Part shown: positions 1 to 6,733 of the stretch, piece after piece
Position numbering within the stretch: position 1 is the first letter of the stretch
How the letters are laid out: the number at the start of each line of letters is the position of its first letter
From: an uncultured Eubacteriales bacterium
GTDB taxonomy: Bacteria > Bacillota > Clostridia > Christensenellales > Aristaeellaceae
Assembly (NCBI GenBank): GCA_902793605.1
Contig: CADBEB010000001.1
Location: 186,001-250,000 of the forward strand
DNA length: 64,000 nt
Direction of reading: 5' to 3'
Position numbers and translations under genes: made by a program
The notes under the pieces: model-generated
The model's input: only the letters and a program-made list of their open reading frames with translations
Told to the model about the DNA's origin: nothing
Databases searched by the model: none

Positions 1-1
1 T

Positions 2-1186
2 TCAGAATTTACGGGCACCTGGAGCGGCAACCACTATTATGTGACGGTAAGCCCGCAGGGACAGAGCGGCGGCGACACGTACCTGTTCTCCGAGGCAGAC
101 GAATGGACGGAAGAATACAAGAAAACCGTCCATGTTTATTATTTCAGCGGCAGCACGCACGTGGACGTGCTGACGGCGGTTGTCAACGCCAGCAGCATCT
201 TCGACCTGGGCGTGGAGGAAGGCGAAAGCCACTTCACCCGGCAGACAATCACGCTGCAGGGGAGCCAGACCAGCGAGCTGACACTGCAGGGATCCGCTGC
301 AACCACTCAGCAGGTCACGCTGCAGGGGAGCCAGACCAGCGAGCTGACGCTGCAGGGCACCGCGCAGACGGTGTACGAAGAAGTCAGCAGCGGCGGGACG
401 GTGTATTACACAGCCGGCACGGCGACCACCTATTACAACGCCGGAACCACAACGAAATACGCCAGAGGCGATACCGTGACCGTAACGCTGCAGGGGAGCC
501 AGACCAGCGAGCTGACGCTGCAGGGCACCGCGCAGACGGTGTACGAAGAAGTCAGCAGCGGCGGGACGGTATATTACACAGCCGGAACAGCTGTTACCCG
601 GTATCAGGGCAACGGATCCAGCGTGACCGGGCGCGGCGATTCCGTTTCCATACAGGAGATCGGAAACGCGGTGCATTTCAAGCGGCACTCCTCTTCCGAA
701 ACACCGAGCGGCACGTGGTATGAGATCAAGAGTTCCGGATATGACCTGACGTATTACCTGGCAAAAAACGCGGCGACCTATTACAAAGGCAACGGTAGCA
801 GCGTGACGGGCCGGGGTACCAGCGAAAGCATCACACCGATCGGCAGCACGAGCAAGCGCCTGTCCTCGGTGACACGGTATAAGGCCGGGACGAACGTGGG
901 CAAGCTGTACAATGCCGGGACAGTCGCGACCTATTATCAGGGAAACGGCGGTTCCTTCACCGTGCAGGGCTCCAGCGTGAGTGTGACGCCGATCGGCAGC
1001 ACGAGCAAGCGCCTGTCCTCGGTAACGAGGTACAAGGCCGGGACGAATGTTGGCAGGCTGTACAACGCCGGAGAAATCGCGACAGTATATCCGGCGACAC
1101 AGACGCTGTACAAGGCCGGGACGAACATCGGCAAGCTGTACAATGCCGGAACAATCAGCAATTCGTATTACACGAAAAACAGTTAA
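2..1186 (+). CDS. phage tail fibre-like repeat protein (5' partial)
   Basis: The frame is open to the left edge of the window, so the N-terminus is missing; an in-frame GTG at 41 has no convincing ribosome binding site and is probably internal. The visible 394 or so residues are built from short repeated beta-rich motifs: TLQGSQTSELTLQG, YYTAGTA, RYQGNGSSVTGRG, PIGSTSKRLSSVTRYKAGTN and KLYNAGT. Ser, Thr, Gly and Tyr dominate. There is no transmembrane segment. The composition and its place at the head of a tail/baseplate gene run suggest a fibrous tail or decoration protein; this is inference, as no named domain is recognised. The strand direction agrees with all other phage genes up to 8646. 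The gene ends 20 bp before the next start. Confidence 0.7.
   Translation, partial: SEFTGTWSGNHYYVTVSPQGQSGGDTYLFSEADEWTEEYKKTVHVYYFSGSTHVDVLTAVVNASSIFDLGVEEGESHFTRQTITLQGSQTSELTLQGSAATTQQVTLQGSQTSELTLQGTAQTVYEEVSSGGTVYYTAGTATTYYNAGTTTKYARGDTVTVTLQGSQTSELTLQGTAQTVYEEVSSGGTVYYTAGTAVTRYQGNGSSVTGRGDSVSIQEIGNAVHFKRHSSSETPSGTWYEIKSSGYDLTYYLAKNAATYYKGNGSSVTGRGTSESITPIGSTSKRLSSVTRYKAGTNVGKLYNAGTVATYYQGNGGSFTVQGSSVSVTPIGSTSKRLSSVTRYKAGTNVGRLYNAGEIATVYPATQTLYKAGTNIGKLYNAGTISNSYYTKNS
251..585 (+). repeat. direct repeats inside tail fibre gene (unit A)
   Basis: Two copies of a 101-bp unit lie at 317-417 and 485-585 and differ at one base (403 versus 571). A shorter copy of the first 41 bp or so is at 251-291. 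The unit encodes TLQGSQTSELTLQG followed by TAQTVYEEVSSGGTVYYTAG. The near-identity suggests recent duplication or recombination between units. Confidence 0.9.
838..1152 (+). repeat. direct repeats inside tail fibre gene (unit B)
   Basis: Two copies of an approximately 83-bp unit are at about 838-920 and 991-1073 (period 153 bp). They encode PIGSTSKRLSSVTRYKAGTN followed by VGKLYNAG or VGRLYNAG. A partial third copy covers about 1111-1152. Differences are mostly at third codon positions, so these copies are older than unit A. Confidence 0.85.
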
Positions 1187-1206
1187 TCGAAAGGAAATAA
1201 AGAAAA

Positions 1207-1509
1207 ATGGAAAACCAGATGACAAAGGAACAAGTGATCGAGGCGACGATCCAGGTGCTGAGCAACATCAGCGTGCCGGTGGCGAAGAAACGGGAAATCG
1301 CCGATCCGATTGAAGGGTGTATTCAGAACCTGGCGATCGTGCTGCAGATGATCGATGCGGAAAAGAAGGCGACCGAGGGGGCCGCTGCGGCGCGGGCACT
1401 GGAGGATCAGGCGATCGCCGAAGAAGAACCGGAACCGGGCATGGAGCCGATCGCCTTCCCGGCAAAGAAGGAGGAAACCGAAAATGGACGGAACGCTGAC
1501 GCTGAATGA
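1207..1509 (+). CDS. small phage protein of unknown function
   Basis: This 100-residue protein starts at ATG 1207, behind an AAGGAAATAAAG purine run. The first half is probably helical (TKEQVIEATIQVLSNI, then IQNLAIVLQMIDAEKKA). The second half is an acidic Ala/Glu-rich tail (AIAEEEPEPGMEP). I recognise no family. It sits between the repeat fibre and small tail genes and overlaps the next gene by 26 bp, which suggests translational coupling. A structural, chaperone-like or scaffolding role is possible but not shown. Confidence 0.6.
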   Translation: MENQMTKEQVIEATIQVLSNISVPVAKKREIADPIEGCIQNLAIVLQMIDAEKKATEGAAAARALEDQAIAEEEPEPGMEPIAFPAKKEETENGRNADAE

Positions 1510-1744
1510 CGGCACGGTGATGTCCGGCAGCACCCTCCTGGAGAGCAACGGGCATCTGTTCATCTATGTGATGAACGGCAGCGGGATCCGGGACGTGTTC
1601 AACCTGATGATCGAGCCGACGAAGACCTGCCGGATCACGGCGGCGCAGAACGGCGAAACACTGGTGAAGGAAGGATTCACGAAGCTGATCGCGGTGCGGG
1701 ATGAGGGGAACGGCCTGATCACCGCGACGCTGGCAAAGAATTAA
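1484..1744 (+). CDS. small phage protein of unknown function
   Basis: This 86-residue protein starts at ATG 1484, eight bases after an AGGAGG-like site at about 1469-1475. The frame is also open further upstream, but that part overlaps the preceding gene and is arginine-rich nonsense in comparison. The sequence has alternating hydrophobic beta-type segments (TLTLNDGTVMSG, GHLFIYVMNGSG, LIAVRDEGNGLITATL). It resembles the small beta proteins found between tail fibre and baseplate genes of Firmicutes siphophages. No named family is recognised. Confidence 0.6.
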   Translation: MDGTLTLNDGTVMSGSTLLESNGHLFIYVMNGSGIRDVFNLMIEPTKTCRITAAQNGETLVKEGFTKLIAVRDEGNGLITATLAKN

Positions 1745-1769
1745 AAACGCGGGGGAGTGTGAGGAGGAC

Positions 1770-2126
1770 ATGTTCCAGCTGAAGGACAAGACGACGATCG
1801 AGATGCACCGGGGGAATACCGGGACGCTGCGGATCCATCTGAAGGGCTACACCTTCGGGGCGAACGACCGGGTGCTGTTCATGATGAAAAGCATGAGCGG
1901 GACAGAGGTCAAGAGCAAGATCTGCGAGGTGGACGCGGAAGGATACATCGAGATCCCGTTTGTGAACACGGACACGGACTACCTGAGTCCGGGACAGTAT
2001 GTGTGGGCCGTGACGGCGGCGACGGATCCGCAGTACGAAGAAGGAAAGATCGTGAACGGCAGCGGCGTGTGTACGCCGAACGACAACATGATCATCCGGA
2101 TTAAAGACACCGCGGCACTGATCTGA
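1770..2126 (+). CDS. BppU N-terminal-like baseplate/tail protein
   Basis: This 118-residue protein starts at ATG 1770 behind GTGAGGAGGAC. It reads as a beta-sandwich: QLKDKTTIEMHRGNTGTLRI, then a DRVLFMMKS strand, an EVDAEGYIEIPF turn and a PGQYVWAVTA strand near the end. This matches the N-terminal fold of the upper baseplate (BppU) family of Gram-positive siphophages, where it anchors receptor-binding parts to the baseplate. The assignment is from pattern and context, not a search. It is followed within 14 bp by another tail-module gene. Confidence 0.6.
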   Translation: MFQLKDKTTIEMHRGNTGTLRIHLKGYTFGANDRVLFMMKSMSGTEVKSKICEVDAEGYIEIPFVNTDTDYLSPGQYVWAVTAATDPQYEEGKIVNGSGVCTPNDNMIIRIKDTAALI

Positions 2127-2139
2127 GGAGGTGAAGAAG

Positions 2140-2556
2140 ATGGCGGACAATATGGACATCGAAGTCAATCCGACGATCGAGGTCGAGATGGAAGTTGAAA
2201 TGGGCAGCGCGGCCAGCGAGTACAACGCGGAAGCGTGGGCCGTGGGCGAGCGCGGCGGCGTGCCGGTGGACGAGAACGACCAGACGTACCATAACAACAG
2301 CAAGTGGTATGCAGAGAAAGCTGGCGAGGATTCCGCAGCGGCTGCAGGAGCGCGAACCGGAGCCGAGGCGGCGCTGGCCGGAGCCACAACAAAAGAACAG
2401 CAAGCCGCTGGCCATGAAACCGCTGCACAGACCGCACAGGCCGCCGCGGAAGAAGCGGCGCAGGAAGCCATCGAAACGGTGGTGGCGGCGCAGGGGCCTG
2501 GGATCGTGTACATGACGCAGGACGGGGAGTTCTTCGTTCTGAACGATTATGAATAA
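2140..2556 (+). CDS. Ala/Glu-rich phage tail protein, possible fibre linker
   Basis: ATG 2140 is chosen as start because an AGGAGG at 2126-2131 lies eight bases upstream; a GTG at 2131 overlaps that site. The 138 residues begin acidic (EVNPTIEVEMEVEMG), then a segment EYNAEAWAVGERGGVPVD plus NNSKWYAEKAGE typical of phage fibre collars. A long Ala/Glu/Gln-rich stretch (about residues 60-115) is likely helical or coiled-coil. The end is GPGIVYMTQDGEFFVLNDYE. The pattern suggests a trimeric fibre shaft or linker between the baseplate and the variable receptor-binding protein encoded next. Confidence 0.6.
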   Translation: MADNMDIEVNPTIEVEMEVEMGSAASEYNAEAWAVGERGGVPVDENDQTYHNNSKWYAEKAGEDSAAAAGARTGAEAALAGATTKEQQAAGHETAAQTAQAAAEEAAQEAIETVVAAQGPGIVYMTQDGEFFVLNDYE

Positions 2557-2570
2557 CGGAGGATAAAAGG

Positions 2571-4313
2571 ATGAGTGCAGAGAGGATTCCGATCATCAAC
2601 AAACAGCTGGAGGAGATCCGGGACGCGATCCTGATGGGCCACGCCAGCGGAGCGGACGCGGTGACGCTGGACGCGCTGTTCACCGCGATGGTGGACGGCA
2701 CGAACACGACAAAGCTGTTCCGGGAATGGTGGCCGCTGGCACGGGCGCAGGACAGCCTGAGTGAGGACACAGCGGTCGCGAATCGTTACCACACGCTGTG
2801 CCGATGGTTTACGCTGATCGGCAAGGCGTGGGCCGGTAAATACTACACGCTGCGCGGGCCGGATTACCGGGTGAACACGACCGGCGTCACGACTTTGACG
2901 CCTCTGGGCGACCTGGCGGACAAGACCGCCGCAGTGCTGGCCACGGAAACCAGCACGGACGCCTTCGACTGGGCGGACGAGGATCCGATGACCTGGTACC
3001 TGCGGTTCAACGGCGAAAGCCTGACAGACGGCACGATGAACGTGCTTTCCGTGGAGGGCGTGGACGACGCCTTCGACATCAGCGGAAACACCGCACCGGT
3101 GTACACCGGGCGGCTGGGCCTGTTTAAAAGGTGGTTCACGGACGGGGCGTATGAGTACAAGACGTTCACGACGCAGTATGAGGGCGGTTTCGCGCCCTGG
3201 GCGGCGGACGTGGATCCGACCGACAACAGCCACAGGCCGATGAACTGGCAGGCAACCTTCGGCGGCAGCATGTATGGGCAGAAACTGACCAGCGGTTCCG
3301 GCTTTGACGGGCTGAGCTGGGAGCGGAACGGCAACACGACCGCGATCAGCAAGAGTGCGGCGGACGGCCTGACCGCGGCCCGGAAATGGACAAACTATGA
3401 CGGCGTGTACAGCGACACGGATCTGGAACCGATCCTTGATCTGTGGCAGATGCGGCACTTCGACCTGGAGAACAGCGGCATCCTGGAAGGCTGCACGAAT
3501 TACAACCTGGATTACACCGTCGCAGTGGCCGAAACTGACGTGAAGAGCGTGGTGCTGACCGTGGCCCAGGGCGAGAACATCCTGATCGGCAGTTTCCTGG
3601 ACGTCGGCAGCGCCGCGAGAGGTGGACAACGGGCACGGGGCAACGTGATCCGGAAGGAAACTGTGACGATCGAGAGCACAGATTACTGCCGCGTGACACT
3701 GGACGTGGCCAGCGAGTTCACGACCGAAAGCGGCGACCATGTCAGCACGCTGCCGTGGACGCCCGGCAGCACGGAACACCTGCCCGGACACAAGGATGGC
3801 AGCCTGTACAACCTGACGAACGGCAAAACACCCGCGCGAATCGCCGGTGTGGAAATCATCGACGGCGGGTATGCGGTCGGCCTGGATCCGCTGTGGAGCA
3901 GCGACTGGGACAGCAGCCGGACGCCGAAGAGCATTTACACCGTTTACGCGGTGCGGGACAGCGTTTACCAGGCGTCGAGCGCCGGAGATCACCACGAGAA
4001 TGTCGGCACCTTCACCGGGCCGAACAGTGGCTGGCAGTACATCAAACACATCCAGATCCGGACGGATGGCATGATCATTCCCGAAGAAGCCGGCGCGGCG
4101 AACACCGGCAGCACGAAGTGGATGAAGTCGGCTTTCTATTTCAGCGCCTCCTCCGGCGTCCGCGCTCCGTGGCGCTTTGCGGCTCTGAACAACGCGGGCA
4201 CTGCGGGCCTGGCGGGGGCGCTTGGCTACGCTACGCCGTCCGGCGCCAGCTGGGACGAGCGCCCGCGGCTTTCCGGATCTGGGAAAAAGCGGGGTGAATG
4301 GCAGGCCGCGTAA
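2571..4313 (+). CDS. DGR target: phage receptor-binding/tail protein with variable C-terminus
   Basis: This 580-residue protein starts at ATG 2571 behind CGGAGGATAA. The N-terminal 60 residues are helical; the middle (about 100-510) is beta-rich with many Trp and Tyr residues, as in phage tail-tip proteins. The last 60 or so residues hold the variable repeat: codons 520-568, ending in WDERPRLS. This layout (a variable domain near the C-terminus, ending with an invariant segment) matches the C-type-lectin-like binding domains diversified by retroelements. Twelve codons differ from the template: 523, 525, 526, 538, 542, 544, 551, 553, 554, 558, 560 and 562. Ten of the twelve changed codons are AAY (Asn) in the template. 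The likely role is adhesion to the host surface. The lectin fold is inferred from the system, not modelled. Confidence 0.85.
   Translation: MSAERIPIINKQLEEIRDAILMGHASGADAVTLDALFTAMVDGTNTTKLFREWWPLARAQDSLSEDTAVANRYHTLCRWFTLIGKAWAGKYYTLRGPDYRVNTTGVTTLTPLGDLADKTAAVLATETSTDAFDWADEDPMTWYLRFNGESLTDGTMNVLSVEGVDDAFDISGNTAPVYTGRLGLFKRWFTDGAYEYKTFTTQYEGGFAPWAADVDPTDNSHRPMNWQATFGGSMYGQKLTSGSGFDGLSWERNGNTTAISKSAADGLTAARKWTNYDGVYSDTDLEPILDLWQMRHFDLENSGILEGCTNYNLDYTVAVAETDVKSVVLTVAQGENILIGSFLDVGSAARGGQRARGNVIRKETVTIESTDYCRVTLDVASEFTTESGDHVSTLPWTPGSTEHLPGHKDGSLYNLTNGKTPARIAGVEIIDGGYAVGLDPLWSSDWDSSRTPKSIYTVYAVRDSVYQASSAGDHHENVGTFTGPNSGWQYIKHIQIRTDGMIIPEEAGAANTGSTKWMKSAFYFSASSGVRAPWRFAALNNAGTAGLAGALGYATPSGASWDERPRLSGSGKKRGEWQAA
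4127..4273 (+). repeat. DGR variable repeat (VR)
   Basis: A 147-bp segment inside the 3' end of the target gene aligns without gaps to 4404-4550 (offset 277). There are 16 mismatches, at 4137, 4144, 4147, 4182, 4183, 4194, 4201, 4221, 4222, 4227, 4230, 4231, 4242, 4243, 4249 and 4254. All are at adenines of the template: 8 A-to-G, 5 A-to-C and 3 A-to-T. No C, G or T of the template is changed. The final adenine-free stretch GCGCCCGCGGCTTTC is identical in both copies and would correspond to the homing-initiation (IMH) region. Confidence 0.97.
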
Positions 4314-4334
4314 GCGGCCCGCCAGAGGGGCCGC
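4314..4334 (+). other. GC hairpin/cruciform just after the VR
   Basis: Immediately after the target stop codon, GCGGCCC (4314-4320) and GGGCCGC (4328-4334) form a 7-bp all-GC inverted repeat with a 7-nt loop. In known DGRs such as that of phage BPP-1, a hairpin or cruciform placed just downstream of the VR promotes retrohoming. Position and form fit that element. A simple terminator is less likely because no T-run follows. Confidence 0.7.
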
Positions 4335-4403
4335 CCGGCCCCTATATGATCCAGTCTTTACCGTATGGTCAGCAGAATAAAATCAAAAGGGTTTCGTGAC
4401 ATG

Positions 4404-4550
4404 GTCGGCTTTCAATTTCAACGACTCCTCCGGCGTCCGCGCTCCGTGGCGCTTTGCGAATCTGAACAACACGGGCAATGCGGGCCTGGCGGGGGCGAAT
4501 GGCAACAATACGCCGTCCAACGCCAACTGGAACGAGCGCCCGCGGCTTTC
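4404..4550 (+). repeat. DGR template repeat (TR)
   Basis: This 147-bp copy lies 90 bp after the target gene and 227 bp before the reverse transcriptase start. It contains 28 adenines, of which 16 differ in the VR. Adenines are clustered in AAC/AAT codons (12 Asn codons when read in the target frame), the classic arrangement that lets adenine mutagenesis reach many residues without making stop codons. The segment is open in the target frame but has no ribosome binding site and is read as a non-coding template. The flanks diverge abruptly from the VR at both ends. Confidence 0.97.
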
Positions 4551-4559
4551 TGCACGCGA

Positions 4560-4599
4560 GGGATGGAAACATCCCGCAGCGAAGGCTCCATGTGGAGCC
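4560..4599 (+). ncRNA. structured RNA 3' of the TR (two hairpins)
   Basis: Ten bases after the TR, GGGATG-GAAA-CATCCC (4560-4575) forms a perfect 6-bp stem with a GAAA tetraloop. It is followed by GGCTCC-ATGT-GGAGCC (4584-4599), another perfect 6-bp stem. In the BPP-1 system the RNA spacer after the TR is needed for priming and for binding the reverse transcriptase. These hairpins are candidates for the same role; the rest of the spacer up to 4777 has no gene. Confidence 0.6.
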
Positions 4600-4777
4600 C
4601 AATATGTCACGACGTCCGCGAAATGAAAATCAGCTAATCCCAGCACGGGGCGCAAGCCTCAGGCGCGGCGCAAGGGGCGACCGCGTGCGGCGAGTACGTT
4701 TAAGCGGATCCTGGTTTAAGGTTTCGCATGAGGAAAACCGCTGAGTTCAACAGAAAGAATCTTCTCACCGGAGGTGC

Positions 4778-6079
4778 ATGAAGGTGCCGAGGCTGTGGCG
4801 GGAGTTTGATCACGACCTTGCCTATGTGGCAGCAGAAAAGTGCTTCCGGGATAAATGGCGCAGGGGCGACGTGAGGACCTTCATCGAAGAATGGACGGGC
4901 CATTCCCGGTATGATCTGATGAGGGACGAACGGGACAACGGGCATCAGCGTTTCGCACTGAAATACGAGATCCTGGAAGAGGTCGCCTGCGTGATTGAAG
5001 ACATGGTAAACGGCATCCAGCGCGGGGAAGATCCTGAGCTGGATCCTGTTTCCGTGAAACCGAGAAGAGACGGGGGAACTGGAAAGATCCGGGACATCGC
5101 GGTGCTATGTTACCGGCATCAGCTGCTGGGCCATACGGTGAAGGCCGGAATCGAAAAACTGCTGAAGGCGCGGATCCTGCCAACGCAGCACGCGAGCATC
5201 CCGGACAAGGGACAGACCGGGCTTGCGCGGCAGGTGAAAAGGATGCTGAACCGGAAGCTCGGCATCAAATACTTTCAGAAAATGGACGGCGTCCACGCAT
5301 ACGCCAGCGTCCAGTACAGCAAGGTGAGCGATCTGATCCGGAAGGAGATCCCGCGGGCAAAGTGGATCCACGCCTGTATGAAGGCGCTGGGCGATGCGGC
5401 ACCGGGCGGGTATCTGATCATAGGAGGCTATATTGACGCCTGGCTGTTCAACTATGTGATGAGCTATGCGCTGCGGTATGTGCTGAGCCTTAAGAAAAGC
5501 CGGCGCGGGAATGAATACCCGCTGATCATCCGGGCGGTGACGTTCATGGATGACGTGATCCTGATGGCGCGAAGCGAAAGCGGCCTTAAGCAGGCAGTGA
5601 AGAAGCTGAGCGAGTGGCTTGCGGATCAGTACGGCATGGCCAGCAGGACGACGACCAGTATCCTCCGGATCGGGACGATTGAGGAGGAGAAGGAACGAAA
5701 AGCGCACACAGGCGCGCGGCGAGGCGTTACGGCGATTGACGCAGGCGGTTTCCGGATTAGTCGTACACATACGACGATTCGGAAACGGAATGTGCCGCGG
5801 ATCATCCGATGCTTCAGCCGCGCGTGGGATGAATACCAGAGGACCGGCACGATTAAACGGCAGCGGGCCTGCCAGATTATCAGCCGGAACGGCATGATCC
5901 GAAACGCGGACTGCCGGAAGTTTGTTGAGAAATATCATGTTGTTCAACTGATGCGGGTGGCCCGGCGAGTGCAGGCATACTGGAGCCGGGAATACGCGCG
6001 AAGACGAAAGGAGAGAATCAGGGATGCTGTTGAAAGACACGACAAGCACTGTGCGACCCTCTGCGGTGCTGATGGATGA
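4778..6079 (+). CDS. DGR reverse transcriptase
   Basis: This 433-residue protein copies the template RNA with errors at adenines. Visible motifs: basic motif-2-like GKIRDIAV (102-109), HASIPDKG (138-145, compare CRPDKG of the Bordetella phage enzyme), motif 3 with Asp170 in KMDGVHAYASV, motif 4 IIGGYIDAW (214-222), and FMDD (256-259). The catalytic triad Asp170, Asp258, Asp259 is intact. DGR enzymes usually have IGxxxSQ in motif 4; here S and Q are replaced by D220 and A221, while the I-G pair is kept. The Arg/Lys-rich C-terminus probably binds nucleic acid. GGAGG at 4770-4774 is only 3 bases from ATG 4778, so GTG 4784 (9 bases) is a possible true start. It overlaps the next gene by 56 bp. 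A retron or group II intron enzyme is excluded by the TR/VR pair. Confidence 0.93.
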   Translation: MKVPRLWREFDHDLAYVAAEKCFRDKWRRGDVRTFIEEWTGHSRYDLMRDERDNGHQRFALKYEILEEVACVIEDMVNGIQRGEDPELDPVSVKPRRDGGTGKIRDIAVLCYRHQLLGHTVKAGIEKLLKARILPTQHASIPDKGQTGLARQVKRMLNRKLGIKYFQKMDGVHAYASVQYSKVSDLIRKEIPRAKWIHACMKALGDAAPGGYLIIGGYIDAWLFNYVMSYALRYVLSLKKSRRGNEYPLIIRAVTFMDDVILMARSESGLKQAVKKLSEWLADQYGMASRTTTSILRIGTIEEEKERKAHTGARRGVTAIDAGGFRISRTHTTIRKRNVPRIIRCFSRAWDEYQRTGTIKRQRACQIISRNGMIRNADCRKFVEKYHVVQLMRVARRVQAYWSREYARRRKERIRDAVERHDKHCATLCGADG

Positions 6080-6332
6080 AAATGAGGACGGGAGCAAGAC
6101 CGTGCGGATCGCCGGAAATGTGACCGAAAGTCAGGAAGGCGAACAGACCGTCTATACATACGACGAGGTGCTGTTCACGCTGGAACCGGGACGCACCGAG
6201 ACCGTGGAGGACATCGAGGCCGAGCTGAGCGACTGGTGGGAATACGGGAGCCAGCCGGAAGAACCGCTTCCGACACTGGAGGAGCGGGTGGCCGCGATTG
6301 AGGACTTCATTATTTCCGGAGGTGAGATCTGA
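6024..6332 (+). CDS. small phage protein of unknown function
   Basis: This 102-residue acidic protein starts at ATG 6024 behind AAAGGAGAGAATCAGGG, within the end of the reverse transcriptase gene. It has a beta-type first half (KTVRIAGNVTESQEGEQTVYTYDEVLFTL) and a probably helical end (LEERVAAIEDFIISG). The last part resembles the short coiled segment of small phage tail proteins encoded next to XkdX. No enzyme motif is visible, and nothing indicates it is a retroelement accessory protein: it is acidic, whereas Avd proteins are basic helical bundles. Confidence 0.6.
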   Translation: MLLKDTTSTVRPSAVLMDENEDGSKTVRIAGNVTESQEGEQTVYTYDEVLFTLEPGRTETVEDIEAELSDWWEYGSQPEEPLPTLEERVAAIEDFIISGGEI

Positions 6333-6469
6333 TGATGTACACGATCATCAAAAATAAGTATAAACGCCACGAAATCACGGCGGCGCAGGTATGGGAATAC
6401 GCTGACGCCGGAAAGATCACGGAAGCGCAGGCGATGAGCATTTGCGGGCCGAGACCGAAAGAAGAATGA
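6332..6469 (+). CDS. XkdX-like phage protein
   Basis: This 45-residue protein begins at ATG 6332, overlapping the TGA of the previous gene (a second ATG is at 6335), with GGAGGTGA at 6318-6325 as ribosome binding site. The sequence runs MMYTIIKNKYKRHEI, then TAAQVWEYADAGKITEAQAM. A short body with a W..Y...G.IT..Q pattern is typical of the XkdX family, small proteins of unknown function encoded between the tail fibre and holin genes of many Firmicutes phages. The stop overlaps the next start. Confidence 0.65.
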   Translation: MMYTIIKNKYKRHEITAAQVWEYADAGKITEAQAMSICGPRPKEE

Positions 6470-6711
6470 TGCCGGTAAACGAGTTTTACCGGGTCGTGCC
6501 CAGCTGCGGCGGGCTGGTGAACGTGTACCTGACGCCGGGCGAGCCGGTGCCGATGTTTGACAACCTGACAGGCCGGATGGATTACAATATCCGGCTGCTG
6601 GCGGTGTGCGGAGTTAATCCCGCGGATCCGCAGTGGGGAGGTGATCTGGAGGAACACATCCGGAGACACTACGCGGCATGGCTGGAAAGCGCAGAGGAAA
6701 TCGAGATCTGA
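6466..6711 (+). CDS. small phage protein of unknown function
   Basis: This 81-residue protein starts at ATG 6466 (or the adjacent ATG 6469), overlapping the TGA of the XkdX-like gene. It reads MMPVNEFYRVVPSCGGLVNV, then LTPGEPVPMFDNLTGRMDYNI, and ends with a helix (EEHIRRHYAAWLESAEEIEI). No transmembrane segment or enzyme motif is seen. It lies between the tail-fibre and lysis genes and is tightly coupled to its upstream neighbour, so it probably belongs to the same tail operon. Confidence 0.55.
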   Translation: MMPVNEFYRVVPSCGGLVNVYLTPGEPVPMFDNLTGRMDYNIRLLAVCGVNPADPQWGGDLEEHIRRHYAAWLESAEEIEI

Positions 6712-6733
6712 GACAAAGGACGGGTGAGGACTT

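Noticed and set aside
2-1225. Long open frame of 407 codons on the minus strand opposite the tail fibre gene
   Set aside because: It is a mirror of the GC-rich repeat coding sequence on +, has no ribosome binding site, and opposes the direction of all other phage genes.
2547-4049. 500-codon open frame on the minus strand opposite the DGR target gene
   Set aside because: High GC at third positions removes stops on the other strand. The product is low in structure and matches nothing; the + strand gene is supported by the VR frame.
4365-4637. Short open frames through the template repeat, including one in the target frame (4396-4626)
   Set aside because: They have no ribosome binding site. 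The region is explained as non-coding template; the target-frame openness follows from its origin as a copy of coding sequence.
4778-6079. Reverse transcriptase as a retron, group II intron or abortive-infection enzyme
   Set aside because: The nearby TR/VR pair with adenine-only changes decides for a DGR. No msr/msd fold, intron domain V or maturase domain is seen.
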